Source of the DNA: Marthasterias glacialis | Lineage: Eukaryota > Echinodermata > Asteroidea > Forcipulatida > Asteriidae | Direction of reading: 5' to 3' | NCBI GenBank assembly: GCA_911728455.2 | Contig: OU452223.1 | Span: 5,602,174 to 5,666,173 of the forward strand | Length of the DNA stretch: 64,000 bases | Part shown: one piece after another, positions 1-11,781 of the stretch | How positions within the stretch are numbered: the stretch's first letter is position 1 | Layout: every line of letters begins with the position of its first letter | Notes under the pieces: generated by a model | What the model saw: the letters and a program-made list of their open reading frames with translations, nothing else | Told to the model about the DNA's origin: nothing | Databases searched by the model: none | Position numbers and translations under genes: made by a program

Positions 1-7
1 ACCTAGA

Positions 8-75
8 GCACTTATCACTAAGAGAAGGGGTACGCCCTGATGTTTCTGGCATGGTGTTTTCCAGCACCCTTGTCC
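8..75 (+). mobile_element. 3' fragment of tRNA-derived SINE (family A)
   Basis: This stretch matches the 3' body of the full SINE copy at 10236-10562; both carry 'cttatc.ctaagagaagggg', 'gtttctggca' and 'cagcaccttgt'-like strings in the same order. The tRNA-like head, if present, would lie left of the window. It sits in the NGLY1 intron that ends at 179. Confidence 0.6.
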
Positions 76-179
76 AGATGTTGAACAGGCTTTAAGTGTC
101 TCAGTAGAAATAGAAGTTTACATGTAGCTGGATGAATTTAGGCCCCAGAGTTTGAATATGTTTCTCTCTTATGCTTCAG

Positions 180-366
180 GTTTACATTGCACGCGACCGT
201 GGGGATACACCTGGTCAGATTACCTGGCGTTTTGACCTGAAGGAGTCGGGGCTTGTTGTGGAGAGTATCACCATCGCAGCGTCGGCCAAAACTTACCAAA
301 ATGGGAGAGTCGTCTGGAAAGTGTTTGCCGACGGTAGACCCCCAAAGGTGCTGCCAGTACACGAAG
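180..366 (+). CDS. NGLY1: Peptide:N-glycanase (NGLY1), penultimate coding exon, PAW domain N-half
   Basis: NGLY1 is the cytosolic amidase that strips N-glycans from misfolded glycoproteins exported from the ER. Its C-terminal PAW domain binds high-mannose chains. This 187-nt exon follows a good acceptor (ttatgcttcag, ending at 179) and ends at a gaag|gtgagt donor. It gives 62 codons plus one base (phase 1). The peptide opens VYIARDRGD and runs through ITWRFDLKESGLVVESITI to GRVVWKVFADG. From memory, this matches the vertebrate PAW order VYLARKEG..., SWKFECGSVGLKVDSISI, GTVEWK closely. The transglutaminase-like catalytic core and PUB domain must lie to the left of the window. The ATG at 171 is inside the intron and is not a start. 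The exon joins in frame to 4264-4442. Confidence 0.9.
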
Positions 367-619
367 GTGAGTAGGGTAGAGTTAAAGATAGCGCTGTGCA
401 AATGCAACAATGCCGCATCTCGATTTTTGTAATAATGTTGTATCTCGCTTGAGAGATGCTCCGTGCAATAACAACATATAGCGGCGCCTATTAGTTTTGT
501 GTACAGACGGGATAAATAATAAAAATAATACACAGTTCTTGTATTGCGCTTTATCACACCCTATGGGTGTCTCAAAGCGCTCAGAATTTTGTTCCTGCAA
601 GTTATGCAGAGTTATACGT

Positions 620-903
620 TTTAAAGTATGAGACCTGTGCCTTTACCTAGCACCATGTAACGGTTTACAAGGTGCTGTGGCGCAATCTGCAGCCAATCAA
701 ACCAGGAACACCGGGGCGAGCCCTTCCTCTTTGCGATAAGTGCACTGGGTTCTTTTATATGCATTGCACAACACACGTCCCATCCCAAAAATGAAGCACT
801 AATGGTTAAGTATCTTGCTTAAGGACACAAGTGTCAAGACCGGGATTCGAACCCACACTCTGCTGATCAGAAACACCAGAGCTTGAGTGGCCAAAACACG
901 CCA
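620..903 (-). mobile_element. tRNA-derived SINE, family A, near full length
   Basis: Read on the minus strand, this copy has a B-box-like GGGTTCGAATCCCG (plus positions 841-854), then 'cttgacacttgtgtcc' and the shared body ending in 'ggtctcat'. It aligns along its whole length with the plus-strand copy at 10236-10562. The head is altered: the region that should carry the A box reads 'ggcgtgttttggccactcaa', so part of the tRNA-like promoter has been lost. It lies inside the NGLY1 intron, antisense to the gene. Confidence 0.8.
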
Positions 904-1914
904 CTGGGATATTTTAAGCGAGATGCAACGTTGTGGCACTTTAAAACTCGCATTTAACCCAAATGCTATTTTAGGAGACACAATGTTGTTGCAATGACAC
1001 GACAATAAAATACATCATTAGATTTGGGAATAGTGAATCCGTTCCCATTCTCTTGTTTACAATAAACATGATTTGGATAGGAAAACATATTTGGTTAAGG
1101 ATTGTGTGCTAGTTTGTAGCCATCTTCTTCTTTTGATGGCGTGCACAGTCCAGCTAAAAGTAGTAGATGTAGTTTTGAAATCCGAGTTAGAGCAGATTCA
1201 GTTGGCTGTGTGTATTGCCCTCATGCTCCCAGGGATCAGCCTATTAAAGTGGGCAATCATTCACGATGTGTGTGTGATGGTCCGGTCTGGATGTCCACAG
1301 TCACAAGCAGGACACTCTGTGATCCCCCACTAATGCAGATGATGGGCAGTCCTTGCATGGCAGGTTCAAATTCTGTTTAGGGTTAGCCACTGATTGCGAT
1401 GAAGGTCAAATCCAGGTGGTTTCTCTGTGGGATCTGTTATGACCTCTTTGTTCGTGATGTTGGTGTCTGCCCAGAGTCGGGATTCTTTTGTCGGAATCGC
1501 TGAAATCTTTTTTCTTTGAGGGTACCACTGGCACAGAGAAACCCTGACTTGACAATGCCAAGAGAACAAAGATTATCTCTGTTAGATCGTTCGTTTTGTT
1601 TCTCGACCGAGAAAATGTCGAATTCACGCAGCGTGAATTGCAAAACATCGGCCGTTTCCTATGGCATAGGAGTGGAACTCAACAACGAACCATGGCTCAA
1701 TTGCTGACTCACTCTGACTTACTTCCATTCAGCCGAAAAATACAATGAATGAACAATAGTGGAAGCCTCTTAATCCCCTTCTTGGAACAAAAGGACAAAG
1801 GTCTATAATAGGGATTAGACAAAAACCTCCTCTCAATGGCCACAAAATTCAAGTATATTCAAGACCTTTTTTTGTCCATGTAAAAATGTGCAATACCATA
1901 CATTTTGAAGTTTA

Positions 1915-2010
1915 AAGTGTTTAAAGTATCAGTCTGAAAACTTACTGATTATGAAGTTCATACCGGTACCAATCTTCCATAGAAATGTTTCTGTCTGCAC
2001 TGTCAAAGTC
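1915..2010 (+). repeat. Dispersed repeat, partner of the inverted copy at 13.1 kb
   Basis: This stretch contains 'cagtctgaaaacttactga', 'gaagttcatacc', 'accaatcttccatagaaat' and 'tttctgtctg'. The same words appear reverse-complemented at about 13120-13190. The two copies are similar but clearly diverged. No terminal structure is evident, so the family is unassigned. Confidence 0.5.
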
Positions 2011-2021
2011 AAGAAAAATGG

Positions 2022-2420
2022 AATTCGGCCATTTCGTACCCAAGTCGTTTCGTACCCAGTCATTGTTATGTTGCACAAAGGAGATTAAGCCAGTCATGCA
2101 AACCCGCTACCAGTAGGCAGTCAGCTGAATCTCAAAAAGCCTCCAGAAAATGAGTTTCGCTCCGGCAATTGCGGGACTAGATTTTGTTAACCGATTTAGA
2201 AACAAAAATTACCAGAGGGAGTATAATCCGAAAAAGTTCTATGGAAATGCCGGCAAAGTAGCCTAAAATTTATGACTCATCGTCGCGAAACTATCTCTCG
2301 GCGTGTAGCATGATAGCCTTTCTCCAAGGCGGTCATTGTGTTTTAGTCTATTATGTCATATTTGTCACTGTGCTATGAACCCTGGGTACAAAACGACTTG
2401 GGTACGAATCGACCGAAATT
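2022..2420. mobile_element. Foldback MITE, about 400 bp
   Basis: The ends form an inverted repeat of about 36 bp with few mismatches. The left arm begins aattcggccatttcgtaccc and continues with 'aagtcgtttcgtaccca'; the right arm is its reverse complement, ending 'gggtacgaatcgaccgaaatt'-like. The interior has no coding frame. It lies within the NGLY1 intron. A target-site duplication is not obvious, so the superfamily is not assigned. Confidence 0.75.
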
Positions 2421-3820
2421 CAAGTTGTTTATGCAACTTAATGCCAGAAGCAGATTAGAAACTTCACCGTAGCTTATATTTTGAAAGTATCGGATGAGAA
2501 GTAGACTCCTTCAATCCTGTATTAAAAAAAATCATGACATTACGAAGAATCCAAATACCGGTCTGTTAAAGGTACGATACATCACTAGGTCTTTGGAAGA
2601 GTACATTCATTCCTATCCTCAAGTTTATGATAAAGGCATCCGCCAACCGACCTTTGAATTTTTTTATAAAATACGATGGTCACGCTTTTGAGATAAACAC
2701 AAATGCATGTTAATGTTATTACTTTTTTCTTCCCTTTTTTTTTTTTTTTTTTTGACGAATGGAAAAATGACTTCAGTGTCTGGGGACAATTTCCTCTTAC
2801 ACGGCTTTACTCGAGAAATTACTCCAGAGACACAAATATTTCCCTGGGTAATTGGTACCTGTATCAAGTTACACATCAAGATGCTTTGTCAGATTAAAGA
2901 TCGTTAAGTCACGAACAATTCATGTCATGTACCCCACACACGGATCCTTGTCGTTTGATTGGTGGAACACTGTGTCATCCATTATTTTGCCATGTACTTA
3001 CTGCTGCGATGCTCCAAAATTTAATATTGGACAGGTCCCTATATCCAACATGGATAATTATTGGACGGTTTCGCAGTGTCATTTCAAAATCAATCGTTTG
3101 AATGATTATTTTGGAAACAATGCTGCAAAGCATCCAATGATTACTAATTATTAAGCGTTCCCCGCCCTGTTGTCCAAATGAGGCAAGGTTGTGTCTACAT
3201 GGAGTTGTTTACCTTGTTGTTTAGCCACAGCTTTAGCCACAGCTGCTAATTCAGACACTTTCAAGATTTGCCAGAATTCATCCCATGCTATGAAAAAGTG
3301 TAGTTTGAACTCAAAGCCAATAGCATCTCTGCTTTAAAAAAAACATATCCTCTCTAGCCACACCCAGTGCAGTGTTGCACCTATGTTGAGGCTGGGGGAA
3401 TGGTCGAGCATTAAGACAGGAAACAAAATAAAGGACCACTTTTCTACGGTCACTCTAGCAGTTTTCCCAACGGTTGTAACTTCTTCTAAAGTACCTGATA
3501 CCACAACGTGAGTGTTTCAACATGTGAATGGACATGCAGGCTTCTACTGAAAATAATTTGATTTGATTAGAATTATCAAGTTTTGTATTACTCTTAAATT
3601 TCATTCTAAAAATGGATGGAAAAGGCAGGCAACATTTTCACATTTGGTCACAAAAGGCAGGCAACATTTGGTCACAACAGACGTTGTGACCAAATTTAAC
3701 ATTTTTGCACACAAAGAAAATACATCCCATCATTTTTTGCTTTGTTTCCGACAAATTCAACACTATTTTTGAACATTTGTGCAACATTTTTACAAACTGT
3801 GATTATCTGTTTTTGCTTTG

Positions 3821-3907
3821 CATTGATGGCTCCCCGTAGTTTCTCCAACCTTGGTTGGCAAAAACTCGGGCTGTGACGTTGCAAAAGAAAGGTCTGTAGA
3901 TAGACCT
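3821..3907. repeat. End fragment of MITE family F
   Basis: It shares 'ccaaccttggttggcaaaa', 'ctgtgacgttgcaaaagaaa' and 'gtctgtagatagacc' with the ends of the longer copies at 11782-12091 and 46953-47280. Only one end of the element is present. Confidence 0.6.
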
Positions 3908-4263
3908 CCTGTAATCTGTATTGCGCCTTCGGCACTTTATAATCTTTGATAGTAACTCACCATTCACTGATTCATTCTTGACAGTATGATCAGCGAAGTA
4001 AATGGACCATACAGCGAAACCAAATTCAAATTGAAGAGGTTCATAAGGTTCCAGACATATTTATATGCATCAAATTCCCTCTTGATTTTCAAGTGATCAT
4101 GCTAAGTAAACTTTTATCGGTCGCTTAAGAGATCGCCTCAAAACTTCATGTATGTTCTTTTCCCCGAGAAAACCTTGCAATTATTCATCATTTTACCCCC
4201 TTGTGAAGGACGAGATTCTGACTTTCTGTTCCACTTTTGCTTGTCGGTGTGTTTTTCTTTCAG

Positions 4264-4442
4264 AAATCCAATTCACAACAATTACTGCTCCAGTTTCCGG
4301 CGAGGACAACATTAACCTGAGTGCCGATCTCTTGGGGGGCACCGGTGATGTTGCCTACCAGCATGCTCAGGTATTCCGCATCGGCTTAGAAGACTACCAC
4401 AGGTACCCTCTGGACATTCTGATCAGGCTAAAAGATAAGTAG
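4264..4442 (+). CDS. NGLY1: Peptide:N-glycanase (NGLY1), terminal coding exon, PAW domain C-half
   Basis: This exon supplies the final 59 residues (the first is split across the intron) and the TAG stop at 4440-4442. Using the acceptor at 4263 keeps the phase left by exon 180-366, making GAA at the junction. The peptide contains NINLSADLLGGTGDVAYQHA and then QVFRIGLED...YPLDILIRLKDK. Known vertebrate NGLY1 ends with a matching series: ILEAELSRGDGDVAWQHTQ, LFRQ, LEIIIKFSDL. The GTGDVAYQHAQVFR core is the clearest signature. The two exons give 121 residues, about the size of a whole PAW domain lacking its first strand. The ATG at 4152 is intronic. No frameshift or internal stop is seen. Confidence 0.92.
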
Positions 4443-5005
4443 GGCTCTCAATGCATGAGCCATGGAAGGAAGCTTTTTAACCCACTGTCTGAAATTTTTT
4501 TATTTTTGAATGACATTTCTGGGTTTTTATTTTTCGTTGTTCTATTTTTAACCACAGGAAGTTTACCAAGTGTGAAGTGGTTAGAATGACTGTAAATTTT
4601 CTGAAAAGGCACTTTCACATCCAGAAAAAACAAACTTTTGATTCCAAATATTTTTATATAAAAGGTGCTCTTCAGCAGCCATTTAAAAAAGCATGTGATT
4701 TTAAAGTGTGAGCAGTGCTGAAGTTAAACAATCCACGGGCCGAAATCCACATGGAGGACATGGCTTCCTCTTTCTCACCATGTTATAATCCCTGTTGGGG
4801 GGGGGGGGTAAAATGTGACAAGTTGATAAAGTGGTAATCGGTTGATCTTGGGATTTTTTTTTTGAAACTAAAGGATTTGCTTTTCGACAATGATGTTGCA
4901 CGTCTAAGGACACTGGTGGGATGACTGACCAAGTCTAGAATCAAACCAAAACCCAATAAGACATTTTCGACTTAAATTTGAATAAAGTCTGGTACAAAGA
5001 CTTGC
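4443..5005 (+). other. NGLY1 3' UTR (inferred)
   Basis: AT-rich sequence with T runs and no open frame follows the stop codon. A G run of about 12 lies at 4797-4808. The only AATAAA before 6 kb is at 4981-4986. The 3' end is therefore placed about 20 nt beyond it by inference; no transcript evidence is available. Confidence 0.45.
4981..4986 (+). promoter_or_regulatory. Candidate poly(A) signal AATAAA for NGLY1
   Basis: A canonical hexamer 539 nt after the stop, followed by moderately GT-rich sequence ('gtctggtac'). It lies inside the left arm of the foldback element at 4971-5750, so the transposon may have donated the signal. Confidence 0.4.
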
Positions 5006-5409
5006 TTAGTCACAAGTTACCTCTTGTGAATTCCTCAGACTATAGAGACAGTTTCTTTGTCACATGGTTTGAGGCAAGCTTTTGCGTAGTTGCGTAAGAG
5101 ACGGCGAACACCCATACACAATTCTGAATGAATCTGTTTGGCACAGGGTTTGCCCATCATCTGGAGGTTGCTATAAAAAAGGCTTGCCCTGAACCGTGTG
5201 ACATGATAGCAACTGGCCCTATATACTAGTCTGAGCAGCTCGTCTGTGGTTTTGCACCACCGTAGCTATGGCTGCCGCACATGCGCGTCAACGCAGATGC
5301 TCTGTGAATCCTCCATGCTGATTGGTCCATATGTGTGGCCGACGGGCTGTTGTCGCATCGTGTGCGTGTGTGGGGACCATAGCTGCCTTGGTGTAGACCA
5401 CCATGAATG

Positions 5410-5667
5410 AGCAGGGCCCAATTTCATGGCTCTGCTTACCGTAAGTGAAAAATCAGCGCTTAAGTAAGCAGAAAATTCCGCACTTACTTAAGCGTATTTC
5501 ACAGGTTAGCAAGGAATCTTTGCTTGTGCGCTAGCGTAGTTCACGTAACTAAGGATTCCTCGCTTACACAGCTAGCGCAGAAATTCGGCGCTAACCTCAT
5601 AAGTGGCGAATGGTCTTCGTAAGCGCAGAATGACGTAGTAAGCAGAGCCATGAAATTGGGCCCTGCT
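5410..5667. mobile_element. MITE family B (GGGCCCAATTTCAT ends), intact, 258 bp
   Basis: The termini are an almost perfect inverted repeat of about 35 bp: agcagggcccaatttcatgg ... ccatgaaattgggccctgct, extending through 'ctctgcttac/gtaagcagag'. The interior repeats 'cgcttac/gtaagcg' words and could fold further. It is nested in the larger foldback element. No target duplication is evident beyond the TIRs, so the superfamily is unassigned. Confidence 0.85.
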
Positions 5668-6723
5668 GGGATTAGTGTATGTTCAAATGTAAGCGGTAAC
5701 TTGTGACTAAGCAAGTTATTTTACCAGACATTATTCAAATCTAACTCCCAAATGGCTTCTGTGTAATGATTACATCATCAGAACTGGGAATTTTTTGTTT
5801 CCCCCTTTTTTTTTTAAATCTGCATTCAGGAGAGACTGATTTAATACATTTCCAGATTTGATCTTAAATTTTTGAAATAATTCTATTTTCCTGACAATAG
5901 AACACAAAACACTTACCACTTCTTAATACTAATATTCAGTGTAAATCATAACAGATGCAGCTAACATTTTTAGACCAGGAAAAATGTTTTTTCCCCTGAT
6001 TTCTTTTTTGGATACCTTTCTTTTGAGATGGAAGAGGGTAATGTTATTAGTTATATATTAATTTTAAATTTATAAGTATATTTTTTAGCTCCCATCCTAA
6101 AAAACAAAACAAATACCAGTGGCAGAATCTAAGAGAGGGTTGGATTTGATGAGCCACCCCCAAAAAATAATAAATAATCATAATAATAAAGTAATGAAAC
6201 AAACAGCAGTCAAAATAAAATTGTTTCTTATTAAAATTCGATTTAATTATGACCAACAGATTTTCGTGTATTTTTTTTAAGGAGACAATTCGCTGCAATT
6301 ATTGCCTTCAATTCGGAATAAGATTTGTACGGAGCCAATTCTAGTGTATGTTTTTTTTGTGTGTGTTCATGATTGATGTAAATGGGTCGTCACAGACCGT
6401 GATGTGATCACTGTCACTGCATTTAGTTGAGTAATGGGGGTCATTTATTTAATGGTGATTGTTTTATCACGAAAGATCCATTTTATTTGTTTAATCGAAA
6501 ATGTTGTCTCCTAGGTGGAGAATACAATGATGTTTTTGGTGTGTTTTTTTTGTGTTTTTTTTTGGTTTGTTTTTTAAAGAGACAGGTCATTTTTTATAAC
6601 ACGTCGTAATGAATACAAAAGTTTTGATGTGAGATATAGTCATCCACACATTTCTTTGACGACAAATTATTACGGAATAATTTTCAGTTTGCGGTAACAC
6701 TGTGTATTTATCTACCTTCTCTG

Positions 6724-7080
6724 CAGTGGGAGGCACAGAGGGCACGTGCCCCCCCCCCCCTCTCCAACTGATGCCCATGTCACACCCAGGGTGCCTCCCA
6801 TTTGAAATCTGGACTTTTGAGATTAAAAATTACCCAATGAAAAAGTTACATTTTATGAGCTTTTATGTGGTAATTTCAATGTTTTTAGAACTTTTTTTTT
6901 ATTTACACACAGAGTGTATTTTGTTTTACCACGACACTCAGAAGAGCACTGAAAAGGGGCTTGTTTAGGAAAAATACAAACGGAAACTACAGTTTCAATT
7001 GGCAAAAAGTGCCCCCCCCCCTAGGAAAAAATTGTGCCCTCCTTTGTGGCCCCTAAAATGTTACCCTAGTTACGGCGCTG
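6724..7080. mobile_element. hAT-like MITE (family C) with 8-bp target duplication
   Basis: The element runs from 'cagtgggaggcac' to 'ccctagttacggcgctg'. It is flanked by CTTCTCTG on the left (6716-6723) and CTTCTCTT on the right (7081-7088), a 7/8 match as expected for a hAT-type 8-bp duplication. The interior ('acggaaactacagtttcaat', 'aaaggggcttgtttagg') is shared, reverse-complemented, with the copies at 27415 and 33526. It is non-coding, and long C runs mark both ends. Confidence 0.8.
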
Positions 7081-7949
7081 CTTCTCTTGAGTAGAATGCA
7101 GTTAACTTGCCCTGCAAAATGAATCTACTGCCGCTGAGTACAGTGGATCATGGAGACTTCACGTTGTAAAAATTCTCTAGGCCTATCTCTGAGTGAGATA
7201 ACTTAATTCTGATACAGTTCATTCTGATAATTCTTATCTACTGCCTCGGAGAAGATTTGTGGATCGGTGGCACTTCTCGTAATTATCTACCACATTGGTG
7301 AGGAAATGTTAACTGTTAAGTTGACTCATCAGTTGCCATAATTTGGGACCACAGTTTTACTATTATGCCATATCCACCATTGCGATGTATGCAACATTTG
7401 TCAGATTTGTTGCCCCATTTTCAGAGCATTTGGGTAATAGCAAAAAGTGATTTTTTCAGTTTGAATAAGGGCCCCAAAAATAAATGTGAACGTGACAATC
7501 AGGCATGGATGCCAAATTCTGTTTGAATTGCATCCTTAAAAACAATAACATTCATTCTGGTTTCAAATTATAAAGTCGTTATTTAGGATTATAAATCTCC
7601 TCTCAATAGTTACATCTTTTCGATTGAGGCCAGGGAGAAATATTTTGAAGTTTGTACCTAGTTTAAATCTAATAGAGTAAATTTCAATCGAAAACTTTAA
7701 GAGAGTGGAAAGAGATCATACCAAATAATAACAACCGAAGCAAATAGCACATTGTGAACAGATTGCACCCTAAACCATTGTGGCACTTATACTAATAATC
7801 TCATCTGGTTGTAGTTCTGATGTTAATTTTTTTTTCTTGGGTAGGGGGACGAGTGGAACGGGGGAAAAAAGCAAGAGGATAATTTGTAACACACATACAA
7901 AAAAGTAATAGAATAAAATGTACATACTTCATTAGTGGCCACAGTCCAT

Positions 7950-8133
7950 CAGCTTCGCAGCCAGGATTTTTTCAATCGGGGGTGGGGGCACAGGGGGCAT
8001 TGCTTTTCAGTGGGAGGGGGGGCAGGGGCAGGGTCTATGTTTTTTTAAGAATTACATGTATCTCAATTTTTTTCATGGGGGCACTGAGAATTTAGGGGGG
8101 GGGCACGTGCCCCCCGAGTCCACGAACGCCCTG
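7950..8133. mobile_element. Short hAT-like MITE (family C2), diverged
   Basis: Strings such as 'gggggcattgcttttcagtg', 'tacatgtatct' and 'gggggcacgtgccccc' match the element at 56083-56276 in reverse orientation. The ends (cagcttcgcagcc, gaacgccctg) are degraded versions of CAGCGGCGTAGCC. No matching target duplication remains, suggesting greater age. Confidence 0.6.
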
Positions 8134-10235
8134 AACCCCCCCCCCCCCCCATAAAACAATTGTCTGTGTCGTTGATAGACTACAGGAAAATGCGTGACAG
8201 GGTTGTAATTAGGTTAATGGATTGTGATCAGCGAGTAGTCAAATTGGACAAGCACATTTAGCGGTCATCAAATTGAATTTCTGTTGGTCCGGACGCGTGG
8301 CTTTTAAACTTTGATTAATGATTATTTAACTCTCTAATTCCCCGCGCCGCTCGAGGCTGCTGAAAGGAGGTAGGGCAGTTTGCAAGACCCTAGAAGTAAA
8401 TTAACAGATGCATGGTTTAAAATAGATACACAAAGATTACTATTTCCGTCAATTTTTTGTCCTTTTCGTTAATATAATATTATCAATGAATAACAATAAC
8501 ATATTTGTTCCAGTAATTACTCACTATGGAACAATAATATTGCCTTTTATCAACAGTTACCGGTCATTTTTATGGCGAGTATTTTTTATGAATAGTAGGT
8601 TGAAATGAACTCAGTAGTTTTTGAAGGATTTACCTGGAGCTTTTGCCCATACTGTTTTATTGCTAAAGGCATCAGTTTTTTAATCATAATGATGAAAGAA
8701 AATTACCTTTTTGGTAACAAAAGAGCTTGTTGGTAAAAGAGCTTATATTCCATTTTCAGAATTGAAGGCAGGACATTAATAATGAATGACATGAAGTTGA
8801 TAAACGATTGCCATCGAATTGACCAAAAGCGTGACAACGACTGTAGCTTGTTTTGAATTTTAATTTGATGTTATGTTTTTTCCCCAAAACACAAGATGAT
8901 GGGCGTTCCCTTCGACCGCATGCTTTGGGCGGCTGGGGCGGTCCAGTGACTAAACGATTAAAATAAATTGTCGCTCTCTACAGTCTTTCTGTTATAAAAT
9001 TAAAGACATGAAACGGAATGATTTTCCCTTTTTTTTAAATGAATGTCATAAAACTGTATTTTGAAGTATAGGATGAAAAATGTTTGACTTTTATCTGAAT
9101 TCACACCATTTCATGTCTGCCTAGTGAAGAAAAGTAGCCATTATTTTCAGATATCAAGAAACCATGTTCTTTGATTTATCTTCTCTAGTGCTGAGGTTTG
9201 TTGCTGTTCCCAGAAGCTCTCATGGAATCTATAACTCCAGGGGTTACCAAAAGGTGGAAATGCCGTAATTTCAACCTACCTCCTAAAATTTGGTTCCATA
9301 GTTCCAGACTTCTGTTGAGGAAAAGGTTTTTTTTTATCAGGAAAGACCAGATTTGAAAGAATTGCTGTATAGATGTCTGGGTTTCTGGACGATTAATGTG
9401 AAGAAAACAAAAATCATAAAAGTCTTAATGTCAACATAAATCTCATTCAGAAAACTTTTTAATGATAAAGGCGCTCATTAAAAACGTGAAAACCAAATGG
9501 AGTACCCATAAGAGGTTCCTCCAAAATAACAGATTTTGAGATATTTGAAAAGTAAAACGGATTTCTGACTTAACTTTGTAGAATTTCAGTACCGCCCTTG
9601 TATAGCTGAACCAGTTGCGCTGAAATCGGATAATAATTCTGATTGTTGTTGAAAGGTATATCGGGATCCAACCCAAGAAGCTGACTAGATAAATAGCTTT
9701 TAAATAAAGAAACAAATCGCGGGTTTCAGTATTTTGTTTTTGGTAAGTCTCCCTCTTCCTCTCGGTCTAATCATGACGCTGGGTCTGGGGCTTCGTGAGA
9801 TGAGCGATTATAAACAATTGTATTGCCTTCGGGTCCAAGAAACGGAGAAAATGTCACAATTACGTCCCGTCCGTTGCAACAAGAGACTTTACTTTTCGAC
9901 CCGGGCCAGCTTTCCCACCCCCAATTCTCAAGACGGCACCGTCTGAATGTATTTCTGATCACATTATCACATGAGACGCGATCAAGATTCCCAAATGTTA
10001 AAGTGAGTGTGCAATGTTGGTACTATTGCCACGAACAAGTGTATCTTTGGAGACTTGATGTATGTTTTTAAAGCTGTATATTGGCGGACTTTGGAAAAAC
10101 AATTTTAAACTAAAAAGCTTGATATCAGTACCGTTTGGGCAATAAATATATTCGTCTGCTGTAGTATTGCCATGTATACGAGATTCCCAAACATACAATT
10201 TTTAATTTGATTTGCCAAATAGAAATGAGCACATA
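8134..10235. other. Intergenic, no gene seen
   Basis: No protein-like frame, RNA gene or complete repeat was recognised. Two short stretches (about 8210-8370 and 8885-8990) are richer in GC and in homeobox/CAAT-like words than their surroundings, and might be regulatory. This is only an impression from composition. Confidence 0.4.
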
Positions 10236-10562
10236 GTGGCGTGTCGTGGCCGAGCGATCAAGTGCACTGGACTCAAGCTCCGGTGTTACTGATCAGCAGA
10301 GCGTGGGTTCGAGTCCCGGTCATGACACTTGTGTCCTCAACCCAAGACACCTAACCATTATTGCTTCATCCTTCGGACAGAACGTGAAGCCGTGCTTCCC
10401 GTGTGTTGTTTAATGCACGTATAAAAGAACCCTGTAATACACTTATCGCTAAGAGAAGGGGTTTGCCCCGGTGTTTCTGGCAGTGGCTGCTGAATGCGCC
10501 GCAGCACCTTGTAAACCCTTACAATGTACTACATAAATGGGTCTCATAATTCAAAAACTTCA
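10236..10562 (+). mobile_element. tRNA-derived SINE, family A, best copy
   Basis: The head 'gtcgtggccgagcgatcaag' is a tRNA A-box region, and 'gggttcgagtcccgg' about 45 nt later is a B box, as in class II tRNA-derived SINEs (Leu/Ser-like). The body follows: 'atgacacttgtgtcct', 'cttcggac', 'acttatcgctaagagaaggg', 'gcagcaccttgtaaaccctt'. It ends near 'gtctcataattcaaaaactt'. Pol III transcription from the internal promoter is inferred from the family. Other copies lie at 620-903, 51198-51500 and 52582-52721. Confidence 0.88.
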
Positions 10563-11198
10563 AAAACCTGCCTTAAAAAAGGATAAAGTAAGTGCCTTGT
10601 GTAGATACCTGCACTCTATTAGACTCCAGTACTATTATTAGTTATAATCAAAAATTGCACAAAATCTACACCCGCCCCCCAAAAATAAAATAAAATAAGA
10701 TAAAATATTAGGTGTTTACTCGAAAGCAAGACAACCTTATTTTGGAAAAAAAAGAAGATTTATGAAACCCCAATAATGTATCATACCTTGATAAGGGGAA
10801 GGGGAAGCATGTTTTTTTTTGTTTATTTGTTATATTGTAAGCAAAATGTTCTTATCCAGTATTACAAAAAACAAGCATCTGAAACCTTACTATTGTGAAA
10901 ATACCAAATGAAGTAGAAAACAGCGCCATAATTGTCATTTTATGCTTATTTTTCTCTTACCGGAAAAGAAATACGATCGCATTACTCTGCAGGACATATT
11001 TCGCAGGGCAATTGGTAATAGTATATCATATTTATTCAAGGAATAAAATTTGCATTACGAGGCCATAAATTTACTTCCTCTTCATAAAAAAAAAATCACA
11101 AAAACTGTAGCAAGACTGGCAAACATCAGAAGCTAGAGACAAAAAAGAACAAATTTTTATGGATTTGTAACCTGAAAGCTAATTTGACGAAAAGTGAT
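10563..11198. other. Intergenic, AT-rich
   Basis: No gene was recognised. A short AAATA-type simple repeat lies near 10683-10710. Confidence 0.4.
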
Positions 11199-11332
11199 GC
11201 TCCGGAATTACTAGGTTACCAGCCAAAATAACTCGTCATTTGAGCATCTTTGCCTGGTATCCTGCTTGTTTCTGCTTAGCAGAAAACTATAAGTAATGTA
11301 TTCTGCTTAAGCAGCTCTATGAATTTGTGACC
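11199..11332. mobile_element. Partial MITE family B copy
   Basis: It has 'aggttaccagccaaaataac', 'tggtatcctgctt' and the right end 'gcagctctatgaatttg', in the same order as the repeated unit at 15664-16142. The left terminus is missing. Confidence 0.65.
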
Positions 11333-11781
11333 TATACTGAGAGGCATTTTCAGCCAACACACCAAATAACATGAACCGAAATTTAAAATAATTGCATTTG
11401 ATTTTCCTTAATTTGTAAATTATTGTTTAAGTCATTAATGTTCTTTCGTCCCTGCAGTATATATTAATACACTGTGTTTCATGACATATTCATTACTTAT
11501 GTAATACTCTGATAAATAGTGTATGGATAACAAACTCTTGAAAACGTAAGGACTGATAGACTACCGGGGGTATGGCCCATTCCGAAATCACGGCTTCGAT
11601 TTAGGCTCGGCTCCACACTTGGTACGGTACTTCAAACCATGCAGACGGTGCCTAAACTGGAGCTGAAGTCCACAACAGAGTTTCGAAAGTGACCTGTGTA
11701 AAGTCTCGCGCGTTTTTGAACTGTGAAAAAGTGCGCGGTTTCGCTTACTTCGCACGTTGAAGATAGCAGCCCAAGGTGCCC

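Larger units (their letters stand above)
367..4263 (+). other. Last intron of NGLY1
   Basis: A phase-1 GT-AG intron of 3,897 nt: donor gtgagt at 367, acceptor gtttttctttcag ending at 4263. It holds a minus-strand SINE, a foldback MITE, one half of a dispersed repeat pair and a short fragment of another MITE family, each listed separately. Between 2430 and 3820 I see only AT-rich sequence with a long T run at about 2735-2752. Short open frames here, such as 2852-3154, have no recognisable product. Confidence 0.8.
4971..5750. mobile_element. Foldback element with about 55-bp inverted arms, carrying a nested MITE
   Basis: The left arm (about 4971-5027) reads 'aaatttgaataaagtctggt', then 'acttgcttagtcacaagtta' and 'cct'. 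The right arm (about 5691-5750) is its near-perfect reverse complement: 'taacttgtgactaagcaagt ... accagacattattcaaat'. The interior is non-coding and contains the second, complete MITE at 5410-5667, so this element was in place first. Confidence 0.75.
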
